Below, piece after piece: positions 1 to 7,973 of a stretch of DNA of 26,199 nt. The translations under genes and the position numbers were made by a program. Source of the DNA: Candidatus Bathyarchaeota archaeon (GTDB lineage Archaea; Thermoproteota; Bathyarchaeia; Bathyarchaeales; Bathyarchaeaceae); assembly GCA_020350305.1 (NCBI GenBank), contig CP070709.1, positions 1,149,787 through 1,175,985 of the forward strand, in the 5' to 3' direction. The notes under the pieces are model-generated. The model saw only the letters and a list, made by a program, of their open reading frames with translations. It had not been told where the DNA came from and did no database searches. Every line of letters begins with the position of its first letter. Position 1 is the stretch's first letter.

Positions 1-259
1 CAAAACCTCCAGGAGCACGCTCATCTCTACTCACAGTCCCAATCAACGTGACAGAAGATTCGATAGTAACCTTTTCTGCATCAGTCCAAGCTGCTTTGTC
101 TTTTTTAACGGTGCATTGAACGATGCCTGTAGCGTCGCGTATTATGAGGAAAATAATGTCCTTGCTTTTGCGTTTTCGATAAATCCATCCTTTAACCCTC
201 ACTTGTTTGCCTTCGCAACAGCCATCTAGGACATCTTCAATTGGGGTAAAAGACATCAT
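1..259 (-). CDS. asnS: Asparaginyl-tRNA synthetase, N-terminal part (cut by window edge)
   Basis: The first 86 residues of a gene that runs off the left edge. They form the anticodon-binding OB fold at the front of class IIb synthetases: VRVKGWIYRKRKSKD, then the strand pair FLIIRDATGIVQCTVKKD, and finally DERAPGGF at the edge. The WIYRKR and IRDATGIVQC spellings are closer to archaeal AsnRS than to archaeal AspRS as I recall those families, so I call AsnRS; the catalytic domain that would settle it lies outside. The enzyme charges tRNA-Asn in the cytosol. Two ATG codons stand in tandem at 259 and 256, directly after a stop codon in the same frame and a GGTGA ribosome-binding site, which fixes the start to one of them. 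The gene stands 106 bp downstream of the glycosylase gene on the same strand. AspRS remains possible. Confidence 0.85.
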   Translation of the reverse strand, partial: MMSFTPIEDVLDGCCEGKQVRVKGWIYRKRKSKDIIFLIIRDATGIVQCTVKKDKAAWTDAEKVTIESSVTLIGTVSRDERAPGGF

Positions 260-365
260 TCACCATCTTTCACTCTTGACTTATCACACTAACCTAAATA
301 ACTACGTATAATTGCTTTGTGCAACATGTATGCATTTTTTACCGTTTAGATATCTCTGCAAGGTT

Positions 366-947
366 TCATCTTCTTGATACAAACTTGTTGTCCCTCATGT
401 AAAATCTCCATGGTTTGTCCACGCCAACCTTTATCCCAATTCTTTTCGTAGGCACAAACTCAAAATTCTCCTTCACCTTTGGCTCACTTATGAACAGTTC
501 TTTGCTTCTCGTTAGGTCTAAGCCGTTTTGCTTTTTTGTTATGTTCATGGCTTCTGTCAGTTTAGCTGGACCATTTGTCAGATCAAGCACGTTTTTGTTT
601 CCTCTATTTTTCCGCATGGTTTCTATTCCATTTAGTGGTTCTAAGGCTCTAATCAAAACCGCGCCTGGAGCATTTTGGCTCTCGGTTACCACGTTGAAGC
701 AGTAATGCATTCCGTATGTGAAATAAACGTAAGCAAACCCGCCCTTTCCAAACATCAATCGGTTTCTCGGCGTCATCCCCCTGTATGCGTGACTGCCTGG
801 ATCATCACTGCCTCGGTAGGCTTCGACCTCAACAATCTTTCCCACGAGTCTAGTGTTATTGGTGTATCTTACAAGCTTTTTTCCCAGCAACTCCTCGGCA
901 ACTGTAAGCGTTTCACGTGTGTAGAATCCCCTAAGCAGAGGCTTCAT
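366..947 (-). CDS. 3-methyladenine (alkyladenine) DNA glycosylase, AAG/MPG family
   Basis: A 193-residue cytosolic base-excision repair enzyme that removes alkylated purines. The family core is complete: EVEAY at residues 40-44, whose second Glu (E42) matches the water-activating Glu125 of human AAG; SHAYRG at 52-57; TPRNRLMFG at 59-67; and YVYFTYGMHYCFNV at 73-86, which carries the aromatic residues that stack on the flipped base. LTNGPAKLTEAM further on is the usual C-terminal block. The length is normal for the prokaryotic family. The ATG at 947 follows GGTGA with a six-base gap, which supports this start. It is on the same strand as cysS, 60 bp downstream of it. The family is mainly bacterial and eukaryotic and patchy in archaea (from memory), so past transfer is possible, but nothing in the sequence itself proves it. 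Confidence 0.93.
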   Translation of the reverse strand: MKPLLRGFYTRETLTVAEELLGKKLVRYTNNTRLVGKIVEVEAYRGSDDPGSHAYRGMTPRNRLMFGKGGFAYVYFTYGMHYCFNVVTESQNAPGAVLIRALEPLNGIETMRKNRGNKNVLDLTNGPAKLTEAMNITKKQNGLDLTRSKELFISEPKVKENFEFVPTKRIGIKVGVDKPWRFYMRDNKFVSRR

Positions 948-1007
948 CTCGTTTCACCAACAGATGAAAAGGTTAACGTCTCGTGAATCTGCGTATCGTT
1001 TTTGTTC

Positions 1008-2453
1008 CTATGTTTTCCGAGCTTTGATTCTCCATTTAACTCCTTCAGGTAAGTCTTCAAATATTATGCCTAATTCTCGCAACTTTCTTCTGATCTCATC
1101 TGAGGTTTCATAGTCTTTTTTGTCTCTGAATTTCTGTCTTAGCTCGATGAGGAAGTTCAGCAAATCTGTAACTATTTTTTCGTCGATTTTTTCTTTCTTT
1201 TTGGGAATTATCTGGAAGAGGTCGCCAAGCTTAACTATGGTTTCTTTTGCAGTTTCCAAATCTTCTTTTGAGTAATCATTCTCATCTATCTTCTTGTTAA
1301 CCAAAGAAATTAGTTGCCAGAAAGTAGCGAAAGCATGAGGAGTGTTGATATCGTCTTCCATGTGTTCTATGAATTGCTTCTCCAATCCTTGAATATCTTT
1401 CACAAAAACGGGTTTTTTCTTCGGTGGTTTCAACGATTGTTCTTCGATTAACTTTAGGATGTTCGAAATCTTTTCCACATTCTTTTCAGCATTTTCTATG
1501 TCCTTTTTGCTGTAATCCAGGGGCTTCCGATAGTTTGCGGAGGCCATCCACAGCCTCAAGGCCTCTGGCGAATGCTTTTCTAACGCGTCTGAGAGTTTGA
1601 TGTAGTTGCCTCTAGATTTACTCATCGGTTCGCCATCTATTGTTAGTAGGCCTGTGTGGACCCAGTATCGGACATACGGTTTTATTCCGGTAGTTGCTTC
1701 CGCTTGGGCAATCTCTGCCTCATGATGCGGGAAAGTGAGATGAATACCGCCTCCATGAATATCATATTGAGTGCCAAAGTATTTCATTGCAATCGCCGTA
1801 TCCTCAATGTGCCAGCCTGGATAGCCTAGGCCCCAAGGTGAAGGCCACTTGAGCATATGCACTTCTGGAGCTTTAATCCAGAGTGCAAAGTCTCTCGGAT
1901 CTTTCTTGTCGGGACGGACTTCAACCCTAGCTCCTGCCCTCAACTCTTTCGGCACTCTCTTGGACAGTTTGCCATAATCTTTGAATTTAGAAACGTCGAA
2001 GTAGACCGAGCCGTTGGCTTCGTAGGCATAACCATTCTTCAACAAGGCCTTAACCTGTTCTATTATCTCGATCAGGTGGCCTGTTGCTCGGGCTAGTATG
2101 TTCGGCCGTTCTACCTTCAGTTCATCCGCTGCCTCCAAGTGCTTCCTCATATAGAAGTCAACAACTTCCATCGGATCTTTTTTTTCTTCTATGGCTTTCC
2201 TGATTACTCTGTCTTCTCCAGTATCCTCTCTTAGATGGCCAACATCAGTAATATTTTGAATATAGTAGACTTTGTATCCGAGGAATTTCAGGAATCTTAT
2301 CAGCACGTCGTAGAATGCATAGGTTCTCCCGTGGCCTAGGTGCATGTAGTCGTAGTCTGTCATTCCGCAGACGAAAATCTTCACTTTACCTTTTTCTAAA
2401 GGCTTGAAGATTTCTTTTTTCCCGCTCATCGTATTGGAAAGTTTTAGCACCAT
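1008..2453 (-). CDS. cysS: Cysteinyl-tRNA synthetase
   Basis: A 481-residue class Ia synthetase that charges tRNA-Cys. The N-terminus MVLKLSNTMSGKKEIFKPL is the normal CysRS opening, which supports the ATG at 2453. KIFVCG at 25-30 carries the first zinc ligand (C29). HLGH at 38-41 is the HIGH motif, and MSKS at 277-280 (in GEPMSKSRGN) is the KMSKS loop. The zinc site is altered: C29, H243 and E247 (in FPHHEAE) are present, but the position of E. coli Cys209 is aspartate here, D218 in GWHIEDTAI (codon GAT, read directly). The C-terminal helical DALR-like region with a KKDYETSDEIRRKL segment is intact. A matching tRNA-Cys gene is about 2 kb upstream on the same strand, with only pepF in between. 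Confidence 0.97.
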   Translation of the reverse strand: MVLKLSNTMSGKKEIFKPLEKGKVKIFVCGMTDYDYMHLGHGRTYAFYDVLIRFLKFLGYKVYYIQNITDVGHLREDTGEDRVIRKAIEEKKDPMEVVDFYMRKHLEAADELKVERPNILARATGHLIEIIEQVKALLKNGYAYEANGSVYFDVSKFKDYGKLSKRVPKELRAGARVEVRPDKKDPRDFALWIKAPEVHMLKWPSPWGLGYPGWHIEDTAIAMKYFGTQYDIHGGGIHLTFPHHEAEIAQAEATTGIKPYVRYWVHTGLLTIDGEPMSKSRGNYIKLSDALEKHSPEALRLWMASANYRKPLDYSKKDIENAEKNVEKISNILKLIEEQSLKPPKKKPVFVKDIQGLEKQFIEHMEDDINTPHAFATFWQLISLVNKKIDENDYSKEDLETAKETIVKLGDLFQIIPKKKEKIDEKIVTDLLNFLIELRQKFRDKKDYETSDEIRRKLRELGIIFEDLPEGVKWRIKARKT

Positions 2454-2546
2454 TGATGTTTCACACTTCTGTTAGAGAATCGAGGGGGCATAATCCTTCT
2501 GGTTCAAACCCATCCTCTACTCTCTTCCTTTTTTACATAGCAAAAT

Positions 2547-2566
2547 ATAGGTATTCCCATACCTGT
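2547..2566 (-). terminator. Hairpin just downstream of pepF, possible terminator
   Basis: An inverted repeat of 8 bp (one G-T wobble) with a four-base loop starts 12 bp after the pepF stop codon. Read on the minus strand it is followed by TATATTTTG, so it could end the pepF transcript before cysS. Archaeal termination relies mainly on T-rich tracts, so the functional call is inference. Confidence 0.35.
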
Positions 2567-2577
2567 GCTTATCTAAA

Positions 2578-4380
2578 TCAATTTCTTAGCCTTTTTAGAT
2601 CGTCTATCATTCCTTTAATAATATTAAACCCGCCCAGCCAAAACTTCTCTGACCGTATGTCCACACCTACTTCATTAAGTACCTTTTCTGGACTTTCAGA
2701 ACCCCCATATGAAAGTAACTTTATGTATTTTGGTTTGAACGATTCTCCCTCTTTCTTGAACTTATTATAGAGCCCTAGCGTGACCAAATTCCCAAAACTG
2801 TACGCCCAACAATAGAATGGGTACCGGTAAATATGAGGTATAGCTAACCATTCCCACTTGAATTCCTTTGACACTTGGACAGCATTACCAAATTGCTCTT
2901 TCAAACCTGAAAAATACAAATCCGCTAATTTGTCCACTGTGGCACCTTTGTCAACAGCGCTATGAGCATCCTTCTCAAACATCGTAAAGTAGGCTTGCCG
3001 CGGTATTGTCGCATATAGCTCGCTCAAAATCAACACAAGTAAATCTTGTTTAACTTGAGGATCCTTCTCTTCTTCCATTAGCTTCTCTGAAAGAAGCAGT
3101 TCCCCGAAAATGGATGCTATTTCTGCAAGAGGTGTATGTGAATGATATGTTAGTTGTGAGTGGTGTGATGCCAACATTGTATGGAGAGAATGCCCTATTT
3201 CATGTCCAATTGACATAACATGGCTAGTACTACCAGCGTAGTTTACGAAGACATAGGGTACAATTTTTGGTGTAATACTCATACAGTAAGCTCCTGACAA
3301 TTTTCCTTTTCGTATCTCAGAATCTATATGGCCTTGCTCAAAGATTCTTCTGGCTAATTCTCCAAGCCTTGGATGAAACGAATTATAAGCATCAAGAACC
3401 ATGTTGACGGCATCTGAGTATTGTATCTTTTTTTCAGATTTTTGAAGTGGAGCATAGATGTGATATCTACTCATCTGTTTCATCTTCAGAAGTCTTGCTT
3501 TCAAAGAAAAGAACATTTGGAAAACGTCGGAATTTTTTCTGCATGCTGACAAAAGTGTGTCGACTGCTTCATTTGGCACATCGTTTGCCATATTGAATAC
3601 TGATATAGGAGACGGATAATGTCGTGTCTTAATAAATTCATTTCTCCAGTCTCTAACTAATGCTTTGTAAATTTCTCCCAAAACATCGCTACGAGGGATA
3701 AATTCCTTGTAAAGCGCCTTATATGCAGCTTCTCTCTGCTTTGCATCCGGCCCAAATACCAATCTCACGATTTCACCGTATGCGAATTTCTTGGTCTTCC
3801 CTCTTTCATCTTTAAGTGTTTTACCATCAACCCACACTGTGTATCCAAAAGCGTTCGTGATCTGTTCATATAGTTGGATCATTGCCAAACGACCAGTAGT
3901 GTCCTTGCTTTTAATCGCCTGCTCTACTGCTTCATCCAGAACGTAAGGTTTCAGTTTCCTCAATTTCTTTATGTAATAAACATAATCTTCGTTGATGTTC
4001 GCCATCAAACGATTAGCTGTTTTGTTATCGAGTTTTGTCAACCAAAGATTGAAGAAAACGGTTCTGTTTGATACATCTGCATCGAGTTCGTCCATTCCGC
4101 TTTTGAAAGCCCTCGCCTCCTGAGAAGTTGTGTCTTGCGAAAAATACATGTATGCATAACACTCACAACGAGCATTATTCTTTCGAATTGTTTCGTACAA
4201 TTTCAAAGCCTTGAGTAGATCGTCTGTAGAAATTTTGGGAGAAAGCTTCTGTTTCAGGTGTTCAAACTGTTTCAAGTCGCTTTTGAGTTTTTCCAATTCA
4301 GTGTCAAACTCTGCCCCAGAATGTGACGGGAGTACGTCCTTTAGATTCCAAAGTTTTTGTTGAAATTTGATTTTGCCCAC
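2578..4380 (-). CDS. pepF: Oligoendopeptidase F-like M3 family zinc metallopeptidase
   Basis: A 600-residue soluble peptidase, the normal length for PepF, expected to trim short peptides in the cytosol (no signal peptide). The zinc site is HEIGH at 393-397, with E394 as the general base; the third zinc ligand is most likely E420 in PLAEIASIFGE. Downstream QAYFTMFEKDAH and the Tyr-rich HIYRYPFYCWAYSFGNL (about residues 529-545) match the substrate-binding blocks of the family. The N-terminal helical domain begins with LWNLKDVLPSHSG, a usual PepF opening, which supports the GTG start at 4380; the start is preceded by GAG with almost no spacing, so initiation looks weak. It lies between tRNA-Cys and cysS, all on the minus strand. 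No functional link to tRNA charging is known. Confidence 0.95.
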   Translation of the reverse strand: MGKIKFQQKLWNLKDVLPSHSGAEFDTELEKLKSDLKQFEHLKQKLSPKISTDDLLKALKLYETIRKNNARCECYAYMYFSQDTTSQEARAFKSGMDELDADVSNRTVFFNLWLTKLDNKTANRLMANINEDYVYYIKKLRKLKPYVLDEAVEQAIKSKDTTGRLAMIQLYEQITNAFGYTVWVDGKTLKDERGKTKKFAYGEIVRLVFGPDAKQREAAYKALYKEFIPRSDVLGEIYKALVRDWRNEFIKTRHYPSPISVFNMANDVPNEAVDTLLSACRKNSDVFQMFFSLKARLLKMKQMSRYHIYAPLQKSEKKIQYSDAVNMVLDAYNSFHPRLGELARRIFEQGHIDSEIRKGKLSGAYCMSITPKIVPYVFVNYAGSTSHVMSIGHEIGHSLHTMLASHHSQLTYHSHTPLAEIASIFGELLLSEKLMEEEKDPQVKQDLLVLILSELYATIPRQAYFTMFEKDAHSAVDKGATVDKLADLYFSGLKEQFGNAVQVSKEFKWEWLAIPHIYRYPFYCWAYSFGNLVTLGLYNKFKKEGESFKPKYIKLLSYGGSESPEKVLNEVGVDIRSEKFWLGGFNIIKGMIDDLKRLRN

Positions 4381-4453
4381 CTCATTGAATTGGCGAATAC
4401 AGATATAATTTGGTGTTTCTATATAAACATAGAAGTAACTTTTATTACGTGTG

Positions 4454-4530
4454 TGGAGCCGAGGAGGGGATTTGAACCCCTATTAAATGGCTCTGCAGGC
4501 CATCACATCACCGGACTCTGTCACCTCGGC
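4454..4530 (-). tRNA. tRNA-Cys (anticodon GCA)
   Basis: A complete cloverleaf on the minus strand. The 7-bp acceptor stem is GCCGAGG/CCTCGGC, the anticodon stem is ATGGC/GCCAT around loop CTGCAGA (anticodon GCA), and the T arm is AGGGG-TTCAAAT-CCCCT. The D stem has three Watson-Crick pairs with a 13-22 mismatch. The discriminator base is U73, the identity base recognised by CysRS, and the terminal CCA is encoded (4454-4456). No intron interrupts the anticodon loop. The gene follows endA by about 100 bp and precedes pepF and cysS. Confidence 0.96.
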
Positions 4531-4627
4531 TCATAAACCGCGTAATATTGTAAAATCTCTTTAAGATAAACAATTCTCTTAATCACACAAATATGAAGAT
4601 TAACAAACTGCCACAATGATTATCGAC

Positions 4628-5185
4628 TTATGCTTTGAACCACTTGAAGATTAAGTATCGTATATGTTCTTTTTCCAAGTCAGGTATAGCCATAATAAAA
4701 CGTTTCCTCACGGTTGTTGCAAGTCTTCCAGCTTTCACAATATCGGTTGCCGTAACCTCGTCTTTTGCTTTCTTCACTGAAATCATGTAAGGCGCATGGT
4801 CTACACCTGGCCCTTGCTTGTATACGGCGAAGTCGCACCCGTATTTGATGCCTGGCGTGACGAAGAGTCCTCGGTCGCGCATGTCTCGATACACTGCGTA
4901 CTTCAGATCGAACTCTTCATAGAGTGTTTTGGCTCTCGCCCGCAGTTTCTTGAAGGTGACCTTGGCTCCTTTCGGTCCTTCAGAAACTGTGATTATCCCC
5001 TTTTCCATTAGATAGACTCCTTCCATGAGGTCGAGAATTAGGGGAACATCAAAATCCATATTTTTGGGCTTGGGGATGCCTATGGGCTTGCCGTAAAAGC
5101 CACGCCGGTAGAGTTCAGATCCCTTCTTCGGGGTCCACACCACCAAAAAGTTTTCAATAAACTCCGTTTCGATTTTCTCAGACAT
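4628..5185 (-). CDS. endA: tRNA-splicing endonuclease, archaeal EndA
   Basis: A 185-residue enzyme that cuts pre-tRNA and pre-rRNA introns at bulge-helix-bulge sites. The C-terminal catalytic domain carries the triad seen in the family: Tyr122 in FAVY, His130 in DHAPY, and Lys161 in RLATTVRKRF. The lead-in RGLFVTPGIKYGCDF is the usual beta strand before the Tyr. The length fits the short homotetramer-type subunit rather than the fused form; a heterotetramer with another subunit elsewhere cannot be excluded. The open frame continues upstream to 5239, but the first 18 residues (rich in Ser, Pro and Asn) are unlike the family and would overlap the DUF47 gene, so I start at the Met at 5185 (MSEKIETEF). 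It is the last gene of a likely glyS-DUF47-endA run. Confidence 0.93.
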   Translation of the reverse strand: MSEKIETEFIENFLVVWTPKKGSELYRRGFYGKPIGIPKPKNMDFDVPLILDLMEGVYLMEKGIITVSEGPKGAKVTFKKLRARAKTLYEEFDLKYAVYRDMRDRGLFVTPGIKYGCDFAVYKQGPGVDHAPYMISVKKAKDEVTATDIVKAGRLATTVRKRFIMAIPDLEKEHIRYLIFKWFKA

Positions 5186-5207
5186 TCCAGTTCCATTCCA
5201 GTTTCTT

Positions 5208-5906
5208 TCAGATGGTGAAGGACAAAATGCGAGCAACATCAGAAGCGTCTTCAGCCTTGTCCGCTGCGTCTTCCAGAAGTTGGGTCACATCTCTCATAAG
5301 AATTAGCACAGGAATTTCAGTTTGGCTGTTGACGATTTCTAACTCAAGCTCTCGATAAAGATCGTCGACGACATGTTCAGCAGTCTCAACTTCCCTAGCT
5401 TTCTCAAGAGTCTTCGTCGAACCGTAGCTCAGTGTCATGGCAGTTTCCCGAAGCTTTGAGACGGTCTCAAATACTCCATCCGAAAGCTTCATCAACCCCT
5501 TTCTAACCTTTGGAGGAACCTTCCACCCTCTCTCCATGATCTCCAGCAGTCGAAACGCAATGCCCTCAGAAAAGTCTGCGATTTCACTTGTCAGATTCGT
5601 GAAGCGGAGAAAATCTTCTCGACTCATCAGAATGGCCCCTATCTCGGCAAGTTCTTGTGAAACCGTACGTCTTGCTCCGTCCACCTCCTCTCTCGACTTT
5701 TTGATCTCTGTAAACAAGATTCGAGCCGACTTTTTGTCTTCTTTCACAAAGGAGTCGACCATAAGTGAAACCTTACGAGAGACTTCCGTCACTTTCCTTA
5801 AATGATCTCGGCAAACGTTGAGAGCTCTTCGTTTCACTCGTTCTTCTGTTTCCACTGGGAAAACCACTGCTTCCGCCTCTCGAAAGTTTCCATCGACACT
5901 TGACAT
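5208..5906 (-). CDS. PhoU-like / DUF47 family protein
   Basis: A 232-residue, almost all-helical soluble protein with long charged helices. The C-terminal block LEDAADKAEDASDVARILSF resembles the ending of DUF47 proteins, relatives of the phosphate regulator PhoU that often pair with Pit-type phosphate transporters. The conserved acidic residues in this block (E-D-x-x-D-x-x-E-D) bind metal clusters in PhoU relatives. No phosphate transporter is in the window, so its partner is unknown. It lies 46 bp downstream of glyS and 22 bp upstream of endA on the same strand. A TTTTTTAAGG stretch in the spacer after glyS could be its own promoter. Function beyond the family is not known from the sequence. 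Confidence 0.78.
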   Translation of the reverse strand: MSSVDGNFREAEAVVFPVETEERVKRRALNVCRDHLRKVTEVSRKVSLMVDSFVKEDKKSARILFTEIKKSREEVDGARRTVSQELAEIGAILMSREDFLRFTNLTSEIADFSEGIAFRLLEIMERGWKVPPKVRKGLMKLSDGVFETVSKLRETAMTLSYGSTKTLEKAREVETAEHVVDDLYRELELEIVNSQTEIPVLILMRDVTQLLEDAADKAEDASDVARILSFTI

Positions 5907-5952
5907 ATGATATGCGAAAGCCTTAAAAAATGTAGCGAAAGAACAGAGAGTT

Positions 5953-7725
5953 TTAACCTTTGATCAGTTGCCCCAAATCTCTGAATTCCACTTTATAACG
6001 GAAAAAAGCGTGGAGCAGTCTAGCAAGCCCCTTAGTCTCACTTCTAACCTGTTTCCATGTGTCGCGATCACGTATAGTCACCGTGCCGTCCTTCAACGTC
6101 TGATAATCAATGGTTATTCCCAGAGGCGTACCTACCTCATCGGCTCTTGCATATCGTCTTCCAATGGAACCTGATTCATCATACTCCACGTGAAAACCTT
6201 CATCGATCAGCATCTCATACACTTGCTTTGCCCTTTCAGGCAAGCCATCCTTGCTCACCAATGGAAAAACACCCATCTCTATGGGCGCGAGTTCTCGTGG
6301 AAAACTTAACATCACTCGATCTTCCTTCATTTTGTAAGCGTATTCCAAAGCGATGTAGACCATTCGATCCGATCCAAAGCTTGGCTCAACCACATGAGGA
6401 ATAAAATGCTTTCCCCTTTCCTCAACCTCTTTACGGATAATTTCAACATGTTCTGGCAAAACTTTGAAACGTCCCGCCATATAGAAGCCTTGTTTCTTGA
6501 ACCTGGCCTCCACCACCTTCGGATTTACGTCAGAAATCAATCTGGCAACTTCCGAAGCTTTATCTTTGAAGGCTGGACCGATCTTAGACATGATAGGGCT
6601 GACGATTGCCTCTTCCCTCTCAACCGGCTTCTCGTGTTCCTTAAAGATTCTCATATCGACGCCGCTGAACTCCATATGCTGCTTCAAGTCATAGTTTGTT
6701 CGATAGTTATGTCCAGAGACTTCCAACCAACCCCATCGTTCCAGAAATATTTCCTGATCGAACCCTTGCACAGAATAATGTGCTCTCTCCCATTCCAGTT
6801 TTTCGATGAAGCGTTGCTTTTCTTCTGGAACGCCCAGTTTCATCAGAAAACGTTTAGACAACACCATGAAAAACGCCTGCCACTCCGCCTTTATGAGTCC
6901 TTTATTCAAAGCTTCCTTGACTGTGACTTCGACTGGCTCTTTTATGCCTTTAAGCTTATTTTCCGCCAGTATCAACCGTAAAGACTCGTTTTCCACATCT
7001 TTTAGCAACATGCAGTGTGAATCTTCGGGGTCAAGAAAGAATTCGATGTCTATGATAGTGAATTCCCTCAGCCTTATCGGGAATCGCCTCGGCGAAATCT
7101 CATTCCTTAGCGCGTGACCAATCTGAACAACCCCGAATGGAAGCTTTCCTCGAGCACATTCGTAAAGACGTTTAAACTCAACGAAAATGCCCTGAGCAGC
7201 CTCAGGACGACCATAACCAACTGCCTCAGAATAAGGCCCAATGGTGGTGGTGAACATCGTTAAGAATTGCTTGGGTTTGCCAAAGTCACCGCCGCAATCT
7301 GGACATTCAATGTTGCGTTTGTGAATTTCATTTGCCAACTCTTGAAGACTAAGTTTTTCCGTTTCCGTGTCGCTCATCCCTGCAAACTCCCGCAGTACGT
7401 GATCAGCTCGAAACCTTCGTTTGCACTTGCTACACTCAATCATGGGTTCCTTGAAGTGATTCACATGGCCGGAGGCTTCAAACACTTTGCCCGGCATAAT
7501 CACCGACGATTCGATTTCGTAAAGGCCAAAGGGACGAATAAAGAACCCTCGAAACTTGTCTTCGATCTTTCTTTTTAGTATGGACCCCAACGGACCAAAC
7601 GTTATGAAGCCGCTCACCCCCCCGTAGATTTCGCAGGAAGGCCAGAAAAAGCCCCGACGCTTTGCCAGTTCACTGATCTTTTCAAACTTGTCTTGGGCTT
7701 GCATACGCTGTTCACTTCTATTCAT
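5953..7725 (-). CDS. glyS: Glycyl-tRNA synthetase, archaeal/eukaryotic alpha-2 type
   Basis: A 590-residue class II synthetase charging tRNA-Gly. The N-terminal motif 1 region has the GlyRS signature RRGFFWPSCEIYGG and the strand GFITFGPLG (about 24-47). A Cys4 cluster (C98, C101, C141, C144) in CSKC and CPDCGG is the zinc-like insertion of archaeal GlyRS. Motif 2 contains QIGHALRNEISPRR, motif 3 contains VVEPSFGSDRM, and the C-terminal anticodon-binding domain starts near LAPIEMGVFPL. The ATG at 7725 is used; a second Met (residue 8) is possible. A TTTATTA box about 37 bp upstream of the ATG would give a short leader. It heads a minus-strand run with the DUF47 gene and endA. Confidence 0.97.
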   Translation of the reverse strand: MNRSEQRMQAQDKFEKISELAKRRGFFWPSCEIYGGVSGFITFGPLGSILKRKIEDKFRGFFIRPFGLYEIESSVIMPGKVFEASGHVNHFKEPMIECSKCKRRFRADHVLREFAGMSDTETEKLSLQELANEIHKRNIECPDCGGDFGKPKQFLTMFTTTIGPYSEAVGYGRPEAAQGIFVEFKRLYECARGKLPFGVVQIGHALRNEISPRRFPIRLREFTIIDIEFFLDPEDSHCMLLKDVENESLRLILAENKLKGIKEPVEVTVKEALNKGLIKAEWQAFFMVLSKRFLMKLGVPEEKQRFIEKLEWERAHYSVQGFDQEIFLERWGWLEVSGHNYRTNYDLKQHMEFSGVDMRIFKEHEKPVEREEAIVSPIMSKIGPAFKDKASEVARLISDVNPKVVEARFKKQGFYMAGRFKVLPEHVEIIRKEVEERGKHFIPHVVEPSFGSDRMVYIALEYAYKMKEDRVMLSFPRELAPIEMGVFPLVSKDGLPERAKQVYEMLIDEGFHVEYDESGSIGRRYARADEVGTPLGITIDYQTLKDGTVTIRDRDTWKQVRSETKGLARLLHAFFRYKVEFRDLGQLIKG

Positions 7726-7759
7726 GTGCCTTTTTATGAACCATTAGTGTGCTAGTTAA

Positions 7760-7766
7760 TAATAAA
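7760..7766 (-). promoter_or_regulatory. TATA box candidate of glyS
   Basis: TTTATTA followed by TTAAC on the minus strand, about 35-41 bp upstream of the glyS ATG. At the usual archaeal spacing transcription would start near 7737, leaving a leader of about 12 bases. Confidence 0.45.
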
Positions 7767-7851
7767 GCAGACGTTCTTTTCCCCTTTATCAACAGCTCAG
7801 GACAAAAATGAAAAGCCAACCATGTAGTGCGAAGAGCATTTCATCTTGGCC

Positions 7852-7880
7852 AAAACTGAAGAGACTGAAACTTCAGTTTT
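7852..7880 (-). terminator. Perfect 10-bp stem-loop between glyS and the toroid gene
   Basis: AAAACTGAAG and CTTCAGTTTT form a perfect 10-bp inverted repeat around a 9-base loop. On the minus strand it lies about 95 bp downstream of the toroid protein stop and ends in a T run, so it may terminate that transcript or separate it from glyS. A protein-binding site is the other option. Confidence 0.4.
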
Positions 7881-7973
7881 TTACTGCACGCTAAGGCAAA
7901 TATCTATACGTGCAAGAGGAGAACACAACAACGTTATGCTTTTTCTGTGTTTATGGCCACAGTTACATTTCTG

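Noticed and set aside
2471..2516. tRNA-like fragment on the plus strand (TTAGAG, CAT in a loop, GGTTCAAACCC)
   Set aside because: It resembles the D-arm to T-loop part of a CAT-anticodon tRNA, but the acceptor stem is missing, U33 is replaced by G, and the T stem pairs only three bases. At best it is a decayed remnant.
5186..5239. 18-residue N-terminal extension of EndA
   Set aside because: It does not resemble the family and overlaps the DUF47 gene end.
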